Of a stretch of DNA of 8,093 nt, positions 1 through 4,883 are shown piece by piece. The first letter of the stretch is position 1. The number at the start of each line of letters is the position of its first letter. Source of the stretch: Chloroflexota bacterium (GTDB taxonomy: Bacteria; Chloroflexota; Limnocylindria; Limnocylindrales; CSP1-4); the NCBI GenBank assembly GCA_021785115.1, contig JAJYGO010000466.1:1-8093 (forward strand). Reading direction: 5' to 3'. The notes below the pieces were generated by a model. That model was not told the DNA's origin, did no database searches, and saw only the letters and a program-made list of their open reading frames with translations. A program made the translations under genes and the position numbers.

Positions 1-189
1 GGTCGACGAGCCGGCGGGCGATGGCGACGGGGAGGGCGATGGCGTCGGCGAGGGCGTGGGAGATGCCGTCGGCGAGGGCGTAGGTCCCGGCCCGTGCCCG
101 CCCTTCGCCAGCGCCGGCATGACGGTGCCGGTCACGACCAGGGCCGCGGCGAGCGAGGACGCGGCGAGCGATCGGGCGAACCCTGTCAC
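1..189 (-). CDS. Exported Pro/Thr/Ser-rich protein, N-terminal fragment (runs off the window)
   Basis: Only the first 63 codons are inside the window and the frame stays open to position 1, so the gene continues to the left. It starts at a GTG (187-189) preceded on the minus strand by a GGAGG seven bases upstream. Residues 1-28 look like a Sec signal peptide: a short basic start (TGFAR), a hydrophobic Ala/Leu/Val core, and a cleavage-like end at PALA before KGGHG. From about residue 36 the chain becomes alternating Pro with Ser or Thr, typical of a disordered wall-spanning linker or an O-glycosylated stalk. The functional domain, if any, lies outside the window, so no function can be assigned. 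It follows the luciferase-like gene on the same strand with a 140-bp gap, so co-transcription is possible but not shown. Confidence 0.7.
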   Translation of the reverse strand, partial: MTGFARSLAASSLAAALVVTGTVMPALAKGGHGPGPTPSPTASPTPSPTPSPSPSPSPAGSST

Positions 190-272
190 GGCGAAGCCTC
201 CGGGTGCAGCTGGCCCGCGGTCGGGGCGCTGGTGGAACGCGCCCGGTCCTTGTACCACGCCAGCGGAGTCGG

Positions 273-326
273 TGCCGGGCCTGCGTGTGCTGCCGGGCCT
301 GCGTGAGCTGCCGGGCCTGCGTGTGC
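273..326. repeat. Three 18-bp tandem repeats
   Basis: Three head-to-tail copies of TGCCGGGCCTGCGTGTGC start at 273, 291 and 309. The middle copy differs at one base (GTGAGC for GTGTGC). The array ends three bases before the stop codon of the luciferase-like gene and lies upstream of the exported-protein gene on the minus strand. No gene covers it. Its role is unknown. It could be a slippage-derived minisatellite, an element in the leader of the exported-protein gene, or part of a transcription-end structure. Confidence 0.85.
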
Positions 327-329
327 GCC

Positions 330-1271
330 CTACGTCCCCGCCAGCCGCTCGACCACCGGCGCGAACGCGTCGGCATCGAAGACGGTCACCGAGTTGATGC
401 CGAAGCGCTCCCGGAGTGAGACCAGTTTCTCCGCGAGCCCGGCCACCGATCCGATGAGGACGAACGGGGACTCGAGCAGCTCGTCCGGCGTGACCTCCTC
501 CCCGTATCGGTTCGCCAGCCGGGCGGCCAGCTCGGTCGCCTCGCGCCGGGCGTGAGCGGTCACCGTCAGGCGCCCGACAGCGGGATAGACATTGAGGTCC
601 AGCTCGTCGAAGCGAGCGCCTGCAACCTCGCGGACCCAGGCGATCCGGTCCGCCACGGCGGGCGCCAGCGAGTCGGTGACCACGCGGTTCGCGACGCTCA
701 CGGCCCTGGGCGCCAGCCCGACGATGGCGGCCTCCCGGGCGGCGATCTCGAGAACCCGCCGCCCGCCTCCACCGACCAGGAAGGGCGGGTGCGGACGCTG
801 GACCGGCTTGGGCTGGCCGTCCAGCCCGGTGACCGTGTAGTAGGTGCCGCGGAACGAGAAGGGACCGTCGGCGAAGCAGCCCTTCAGGACCGAGATCCCC
901 TCGGCCATGCGCGCCACCCGGATGCCGGGCGGGTCGAACGCCAGCCCGATCGCGGCGTACTCGGACTCGTTCCAGCCGGCCCCGATGCCGATGTCGAGAC
1001 GCCCGCCGCTCAGCAGGTCGAGCGTGGCGAGGTCCTGGGCCAGCACCGCCGGGTGGCGCAGATCGTTGTTCAGCACGAACGTGCCGATCCGGACGCGCTC
1101 CGTCACCGCGGCGATGGCGGCCATGGCCGGTATCGGCGCGAGCTGTTCCAGCAGGTGGTCCCCCAGGACCAGGACGTGATAGCCGGCGGCCTCGGCCCGG
1201 TGCGCCGCGGCGGCCAGGTGGGCGGCGTCGGCGATGGCGGAGACGTCGGCGAGGAAGCGGAACGGGCGCAC
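330..1271 (-). CDS. Luciferase-like (LLM) oxidoreductase, probably F420-dependent, MSMEG_2516-type
   Basis: This 313-residue protein matches the length and layout of the bacterial luciferase-like TIM-barrel family. Its phrases resemble the MSMEG_2516 subgroup (TIGR03621) as I remember it: GDHLLEQLAP at 37-46, GTFVLNNDLRHP at 63-74, LDLLSGGRLDIGIGAGW at 84-100, and QPKPVQRPHPPFLVGGGGRR at 153-172. Members usually bind the deazaflavin F420, sometimes FMN, and move hydride to or from unknown substrates in the cytoplasm. The cofactor here is inferred, not proven. Translation starts at GTG (1269-1271), with GGGAGGT six bases upstream on the minus strand. The gene is divergent from the membrane-anchored helical protein across about 160 bp. 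Nothing links it to the hydrogenase except proximity. The substrate cannot be predicted. Confidence 0.88.
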   Translation of the reverse strand: MRPFRFLADVSAIADAAHLAAAAHRAEAAGYHVLVLGDHLLEQLAPIPAMAAIAAVTERVRIGTFVLNNDLRHPAVLAQDLATLDLLSGGRLDIGIGAGWNESEYAAIGLAFDPPGIRVARMAEGISVLKGCFADGPFSFRGTYYTVTGLDGQPKPVQRPHPPFLVGGGGRRVLEIAAREAAIVGLAPRAVSVANRVVTDSLAPAVADRIAWVREVAGARFDELDLNVYPAVGRLTVTAHARREATELAARLANRYGEEVTPDELLESPFVLIGSVAGLAEKLVSLRERFGINSVTVFDADAFAPVVERLAGT

Positions 1272-1373
1272 GGCGACACCTCCCGTCGGGAGCAGGTTCC
1301 ACGCGGTTGCGCTATCGGCGATGCTACGCGCGTGTTCCGGCTGCTGGAACGGGTCGCCGCGTCCGGGTTTTCA

Positions 1374-1393
1374 GGACCTTGAAAGGAACGTCC
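1374..1393. promoter_or_regulatory. Imperfect 20-bp palindrome in a divergent intergenic region
   Basis: The sequence GGACCTTGAAAGGAACGTCC has outer arms GGAC and GTCC and inner TT/AA pairs; six of ten positions are symmetric. It sits 39 bp upstream of the likely ATG of the helical membrane protein, in the 161-bp gap shared with the luciferase-like gene. It could be an operator for either gene. No convincing -35/-10 pair was found beside it, so this is a weak call. Confidence 0.25.
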
Positions 1394-1432
1394 GGCAGAA
1401 TGGCAGCGCCCACGTGGAACCGGAGTACCGAC

Positions 1433-2455
1433 ATGCCTGATCCCACCGAACATCCCCATCTCCCGGAGACCCAGGGGCAGCCGGCGCCCGATGGCGCGGT
1501 CCCGCCGACACCCGGGCCCGTCACCTGGCAGTACACGGAGCCCGTCGCGCCCGTGGTCGTGAATCCTGCGCGGGAACGGCGGCGCCTCTCGGTCATCGTC
1601 GGCGTCGGCGCGGCCTTCGTGCTGCTCGCGCTGGTGAGCGCCGTCGCGCTCAGCGCGCCGAACCGACCGTCCGTCACATTGACGGCGGGCACCGCGGGCG
1701 GCACCTCGACGTCGCAGACCGCCACGCCCACTCCCACGCCGCGACCCGGAATCGGGTCGCAGGCCTGCCAGGCGATGCTCTCGAACCTGGCCTCGCGCCT
1801 CAACGTCTCGGTGCAGACCCTGCAGCAGGCGATCACCGGCGCGGCGGGTGACACCATCGACCAGCTGGTCCAGCAGGGCAAGCTCACCCAGGACCAGGCG
1901 AACCAGCTGAAGAGCGCGCTGTCGAACGACACGTCACCGTGCGCGGCCGGCCGGTTCGGCTTCGGGTTCGGCCCGTTCGCCGGCGGAGACCGCCCGTTCG
2001 CCGGGGGACCCGGCGCAGGCGCACCCGGCGCGGGCCTCGCGCCGCTCCGCGGAGACGCGACGACCATCCTGAACGCCGCGGCCAAGGCGCTCAAGCTCGA
2101 CACGCAGTCGCTGCTCAGCTCGCTCCGGCAGGGACAGGACCTCAAGACGATCGCTCAGAAGCAGGGCGTGGATTACTCGACCGTGACGTCGGCGATCACG
2201 AGCGCGGTCAAGACCGAGCTCGACGCGCTCGTCGCGAAGGGAACCATCACGTCCACGCAGGAGACGACCATCCTCGACCGGCTGGATCAGCAGCTGACGA
2301 ACGGCCAGCTCGGCTTCGGGTTCGGCTTCCGCGCGATGCCCGGCGGAATCGGAGACGGGCCCATGATGCACGGCTGGTTCGGCGGCCGCGGCGGCGCACA
2401 GCCGGCGGCACCCACGCCCACGCCGACACCGCAGTCGCCGTCGAGCCAGGGCTGA
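1433..2455 (+). CDS. Single-pass membrane protein with a duplicated helical module
   Basis: The protein is 340 residues from the ATG at 1433, chosen because CGGAG lies seven bases upstream. An in-frame ATG at 1400 is the main alternative; codons further upstream look non-coding. Residues 1-50 are Pro-rich and cytoplasm-like. RERRR at 48-52 precedes one membrane helix at about 53-75, so the rest should be outside. A Thr/Pro linker (about 82-106) leads to a helical module (110-170) flanked by Cys112 and Cys170, which could form a disulfide. A Gly/Phe-rich spacer (GFGFGPFAGG) and a second, longer helical module (208-293) follow. The tail is Gly-rich and ends in PTPTPTPQS. The modules look related: SNLASRLNVSVQTLQQAI with LVQQGKLTQDQANQL, and NAAAKALKLDTQSLLSSL with LVAKGTITSTQETTI. 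They recall small helical domains (DUF2680/YckD-like) in secreted Chloroflexota and Firmicutes proteins, but I cannot confirm the family. Function unknown. Confidence 0.75.
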   Translation: MPDPTEHPHLPETQGQPAPDGAVPPTPGPVTWQYTEPVAPVVVNPARERRRLSVIVGVGAAFVLLALVSAVALSAPNRPSVTLTAGTAGGTSTSQTATPTPTPRPGIGSQACQAMLSNLASRLNVSVQTLQQAITGAAGDTIDQLVQQGKLTQDQANQLKSALSNDTSPCAAGRFGFGFGPFAGGDRPFAGGPGAGAPGAGLAPLRGDATTILNAAAKALKLDTQSLLSSLRQGQDLKTIAQKQGVDYSTVTSAITSAVKTELDALVAKGTITSTQETTILDRLDQQLTNGQLGFGFGFRAMPGGIGDGPMMHGWFGGRGGAQPAAPTPTPTPQSPSSQG

Positions 2456-2457
2456 CG

Positions 2458-2472
2458 GCCCGATTGCCGGGC
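2458..2472. terminator. Possible bidirectional terminator hairpin between convergent genes
   Basis: GCCCG and CGGGC form a 5-bp perfect stem around the loop ATTGC, in the 34-bp gap between the stop codons of two convergent genes. The location suits a shared terminator. The stem is short and has no T-run on either side, so it is not a classical intrinsic terminator. Confidence 0.3.
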
Positions 2473-2489
2473 GTCCCGACCGCGCGGAG

Positions 2490-2993
2490 CTACAGCTCCT
2501 CGCTCGCCATGTGGTCGAGCGCCCTGGCCAGCGCGGCCTCCTGGCCGGGCGTCAGCCTGTCCTCGAGGATCGGCAGGTACAGCTCCTCTTCGGAGAGATG
2601 CGTCTTGAGGAGCACGTAGAGCCGCAGCATCGCGCGGCGCAGCGCCAGCACGGCGACCCGGTCCGCGTGCGCCTGCGGGTGCTCGACGAACTCACCGAGG
2701 GCGTCGATGAGCCGACGGATCTCGACGTGCTCGCGCGCCATCGGGACGGTGGCCCCGCTGCCGGCGAGGAGTCGCTCCAGCGTGGGATAGACCGCGGTCT
2801 CGACCGCCTCCATATGTGGGATGAGCTGGCTGGTCAGCCCGTGATGCAGTTCCCGAAGCTCGGGCAGCCGCTCTGTGAGCCTGGCGGTGTCCAGGCAGTC
2901 ACTGTTCAGGCAGTCGGCCATCACGTTGAGCTGGTTCACGTAGTGCCAGAGGCGCTCGTGGTGCTCGTGCGTCACTGTGGGCAGCGTCTGCAT
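2490..2993 (-). CDS. Hemerythrin (HHE) domain protein
   Basis: This 167-residue, almost entirely helical protein fits a single hemerythrin-like four-helix bundle that would hold a non-heme diiron centre. Candidate ligands follow the family spacing: the HEHH cluster at residues 9-12, His60 with Glu64 (HMEAVE), His89 (REHVEI), and His132 with Glu136 (HLSEEELYLP). Cys28 and Cys33 lie near the end of helix 1 and are not standard ligands. No signal peptide or membrane helix is visible, so it is probably cytoplasmic. Such proteins bind O2 or respond to NO, oxidants or iron; which applies here cannot be told. The start at 2991-2993 is chosen because AGGAGG sits exactly six bases upstream. A GTG at 3012-3014 and an ATG at 2997-2999 are also in frame, but the latter abuts the AGGAGG. 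The gene is divergent from the hydrogenase operon. Confidence 0.87.
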   Translation of the reverse strand: MQTLPTVTHEHHERLWHYVNQLNVMADCLNSDCLDTARLTERLPELRELHHGLTSQLIPHMEAVETAVYPTLERLLAGSGATVPMAREHVEIRRLIDALGEFVEHPQAHADRVAVLALRRAMLRLYVLLKTHLSEEELYLPILEDRLTPGQEAALARALDHMASEEL

Positions 2994-2999
2994 CGCCAT

Positions 3000-3007
3000 C
3001 CTCCTGC
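3000..3007 (-). promoter_or_regulatory. Ribosome binding site of the hemerythrin gene
   Basis: On the minus strand GCAGGAGG is followed by ATGGCG and then ATG. The site touches the first ATG (2997-2999) but is ideally spaced from the second (2991-2993), which decides the start codon. Confidence 0.7.
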
Positions 3008-3047
3008 GGGGCACTGCCTCGCACCCACACGGTAGCGTGCGTCAAGA

Positions 3048-3062
3048 GCCATGCGACATGGC
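3048..3062. promoter_or_regulatory. Perfect inverted repeat, operator-like, upstream of the hemerythrin gene
   Basis: GCCATG-CGA-CATGGC is a perfect 6+3+6 inverted repeat. It lies 55 bp upstream of the hemerythrin start and next to a TTGACG (minus strand, 3045-3040) that could be a -35 box, although no good -10 follows at the right distance. Symmetry and position suit a dimeric regulator site; which regulator is unknown. Confidence 0.35.
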
Positions 3063-3473
3063 CGAAGCGCCTGTTCTGACGCAGTGGCCTGTGCCGCCTC
3101 GCGCTCATCGGGGCTGCAGGCCATACGGACCCTGCCTCTGCCTGCCCCCCGGCCCTACCGCCCTCGGGCTGGGCGGTGCGACGCTCCGATGACCAGGGGG
3201 CATTGACGCCGGCCACCGGAGGTCCGTTGAGCCGCCGGAGGCCGACCCGCTGCACCCGAGGCGGGAGGATCGTGGAGTGGGCGGCGTCGCGTCACGTCGC
3301 GACACCCGGGCCCCGATGGAGCGCCGACCGGCGCCCCTCCTGGAATCACTGCACGCCTCGACGCGCCGCCGCGCCGTCAAGGGCTGCGCCCCCCGGCCTT
3401 CGGCCGCGTGGCGTTGGGCCCGAGCAGCAGCGACCACGCGAGACGCGCCGTCCGCCGTGCGATCCGCGCCATC

Positions 3474-3533
3474 GGCCGCGTGCCCCGCACCGGCCGCGTG
3501 CCCCGCACCGGCCGCGTGCCCCGCACCGGCCGC
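3474..3533. repeat. Three 18-bp hairpin-forming tandem repeats upstream of the hydrogenase operon
   Basis: The unit GGCCGCGTGCCCCGCACC occurs three times without mismatch, starting at 3474, 3492 and 3510, followed by a partial fourth GGCCGC. Each copy plus the next GGCC can fold: GGCCG pairs with CGGCC, one C is bulged, GTGC pairs with GCAC, and CCC is the loop. Neighbouring hairpins share a GGCC, so they would compete with each other. The array ends about 130 bp upstream of the small-subunit start. It may be an operator array, a leader structure or a minisatellite. Confidence 0.85.
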
Positions 3534-3647
3534 CGCACGATCCCCCGCACCCATCCGCGCGACGAAGCGATCCGTGGTCCGTCAGGCGTGACGAGGCGGC
3601 GGGCCCGCGGCGCGGCATCGCCGCTGGACCCCGCCCGAGCTGCATAC

Positions 3648-3655
3648 GGGAGGAA
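3648..3655 (+). promoter_or_regulatory. Ribosome binding site of the hydrogenase small subunit
   Basis: GGGAGGAA precedes the ATG at 3660, with six bases between GGAGG and the start. This fixes the start and excludes the in-frame ATG at 3408, which has no such site. Confidence 0.8.
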
Positions 3656-3659
3656 GCCG

Positions 3660-4880
3660 ATGGAGCCGGAACCCTGGAGCCTCCAGAAGCTGCTCGTGGA
3701 ACGCGGCGTCTCCCGACGCACGTTCCTGAAGTTCTGCAGCGGAATGGCGGCGGTGCTCGCCTTGCCACCTTCGTTCGGGCCGCGGATCGCGCGCGCCCTG
3801 GCCACCGCCCCGCGGATCCCGCTCATCTGGCTGGAGGGCCAGGACTGCGCCGGCAACACCGAGGGGTTCCTGCGCGCGTCCCATCCCACCGCCGCCGAGA
3901 TCATCCTCGACACGCTCTCGGTGAACTACCACGAGACGATCATGGCCCCCGCCGGGACGGCGGCCGAGAAGTCCCGCACGGACACCATGGCCGCCTACCC
4001 CAAGGGCTACATCGCCGTGGTGGAAGGCGCGATCCCGCTGGCCGACAACGGCGTCTACTGCGCCATCGGCGGCCAGTCGTTCCAGTCCATCGTCCAGCAG
4101 GTCTGCGGCAACGCGCTGGCCACCATCGCGGTGGGGACCTGCGCCTTCGACGGCGGGCTGCCGGGAGCGAACGGCGGACCCACCGGCGCCATCGGCGTCT
4201 CCCAGTTCGTCCCCAACGCGACGGTGATCAACCTGCCGGGCTGCCCCATGAACGTGCAGAACCTGACCGCCACCATCGTGTACTACCTGACCTTCAACTC
4301 GTTCCCCGCCACCGACAGCATGGGCCGCCCACTCTTCGCCTACGGGCAACTCCTCCACGACCAGTGCGAGCGGCGCGCCCACTTCGATGCCGGCGAGTAC
4401 GTCCTGGCCTGGGGCGACCAGGGGCATCGCCAGGGATGGTGCCTCTACAAGATGGGCTGCAAGGGCCCGGAGACGTTCGCCAACTGCCCCACGGCCCGCT
4501 TCAACGACCGGACCAGCTGGCCGGTGAAGTCGGGCCACGGCTGCGTCGGCTGCACCATGCCGGCCTTCTGGGACCAGATGAGCCCCTTCTACCGGCGCCT
4601 GACGAACCCGCCCGGGTTCGCTGTGGACGTCACCGCCGACCAGGTGGGGCTGGGGCTCGTCGGTGTCGTGAGCGGATTGACCGTCCTGCACGGTGTGGCC
4701 AGCTACGCGCGGGCGCACTCGTCGGATGGTCACGAGATCGTGCCGACCGTCGAGCCTCTCGAGCCGCCCGAGGGCGGGAACGGGGGGCACGGCGCGCCAC
4801 CGGCGACGCCGCCCGGCGGGCCGCCGGTGCCCCCGACCGGCAGCGCCGCTCCGCAATCCCAGGGCAAGGAGGTGTCCTGA
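3660..4880 (+). CDS. hyaA: Group 1 [NiFe] hydrogenase small subunit, Tat-exported, membrane-anchored
   Basis: This 406-residue protein carries the three Fe-S clusters that take electrons from the Ni-Fe site to cytochrome b on the outer face of the membrane. SRRTFLK (18-24) and a hydrophobic stretch to about residue 49 form a Tat signal, which would carry the folded dimer across. Proximal-cluster positions are Cys63, Asn66, Cys161 and Cys195: the usual CxxC reads DCAGNTE, so Asn replaces the second cysteine. Distal ligands are His233, Cys236, Cys261 and Cys267. Medial [3Fe-4S] ligands are Cys276, Cys295 and Cys298. A C-terminal membrane helix spans about 329-350. A Pro/Gly-rich tail (about 364-406) follows, predicted disordered and cytoplasmic, and not seen in typical relatives I know. 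The extra cysteine of O2-tolerant group 1d enzymes beside the proximal cluster is absent (Gly65). The gene leads a tight operon. The exact group 1 subgroup is not settled. Confidence 0.93.
   Translation: MEPEPWSLQKLLVERGVSRRTFLKFCSGMAAVLALPPSFGPRIARALATAPRIPLIWLEGQDCAGNTEGFLRASHPTAAEIILDTLSVNYHETIMAPAGTAAEKSRTDTMAAYPKGYIAVVEGAIPLADNGVYCAIGGQSFQSIVQQVCGNALATIAVGTCAFDGGLPGANGGPTGAIGVSQFVPNATVINLPGCPMNVQNLTATIVYYLTFNSFPATDSMGRPLFAYGQLLHDQCERRAHFDAGEYVLAWGDQGHRQGWCLYKMGCKGPETFANCPTARFNDRTSWPVKSGHGCVGCTMPAFWDQMSPFYRRLTNPPGFAVDVTADQVGLGLVGVVSGLTVLHGVASYARAHSSDGHEIVPTVEPLEPPEGGNGGHGAPPATPPGGPPVPPTGSAAPQSQGKEVS
4866..4874 (+). promoter_or_regulatory. Strong ribosome binding site of the hydrogenase large subunit
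   Basis: AAGGAGGTG is a full complement of the 16S rRNA 3' end, nine bases before the ATG at 4884. It lies inside the last codons of the small-subunit gene, so translation of the two subunits is probably closely linked. Confidence 0.75.
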
Positions 4881-4883
4881 GCC

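Larger units (their letters stand above)
3008..3659. other. Long divergent intergenic region with inverted repeats, no gene supported
   Basis: About 650 bp separate the hemerythrin and hydrogenase genes. Open frames cross it, but they are Arg/Ala/Pro-rich, match no family and lack Shine-Dalgarno sites, so I call none. Inverted repeats seen directly: GCCATG/CATGGC at 3048-3062; TGGCCTG (3085-3091) with CAGGCCA (3117-3123); GTCGCG (3286-3291) with CGCGAC (3298-3303); GCGCC (3321-3325) with GGCGC (3330-3334) around a GACC loop; CGGCC/GGCCG around TTC near 3395-3407; the palindrome GCGGGCCCGC (3599-3608); and GCGGCG (3607-3612) with CGCCGC (3619-3624). A three-copy 18-bp array lies at 3474-3527. 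Promoters for both flanking units must be here or within the neighbouring genes, but no convincing -35/-10 pair is visible. Confidence 0.6.

Noticed and set aside
273..326. CRISPR-like repeat arrays (also considered for 3474-3533 and 7940-8009)
   Set aside because: The copies are directly head to tail with no spacers, and no cas gene is present.
552..1382. A 276-codon plus-strand frame opposite the luciferase-like gene
   Set aside because: The minus-strand frame carries clear luciferase-family motifs; the plus-strand translation is low-complexity shadow.
1307..1432. An earlier start for the helical membrane protein, extending it by 42 residues
   Set aside because: The extra residues are Arg-rich and look like translated intergenic DNA with no good ribosome site at 1307. 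The ATG at 1433 fits better; the ATG at 1400 remains possible.
3203..3231. TTGACG as a -35 promoter box for the hydrogenase operon
   Set aside because: The hexamer at the expected -10 distance (GTTGAG) does not resemble TATAAT, and it lies more than 400 bp from the start codon.
3277..3591. A 104-codon Ala/Pro/Arg-rich frame in the intergenic region with a repeated CPAPAA segment
   Set aside because: The peptide repeat is only the DNA tandem array read in frame. There is no Shine-Dalgarno site and no family resemblance.
3837..3875. O2-tolerant group 1d hydrogenase with a [4Fe-3S] proximal cluster
   Set aside because: The CTCC-type motif with the supernumerary cysteine is missing; the sequence is CAGN.
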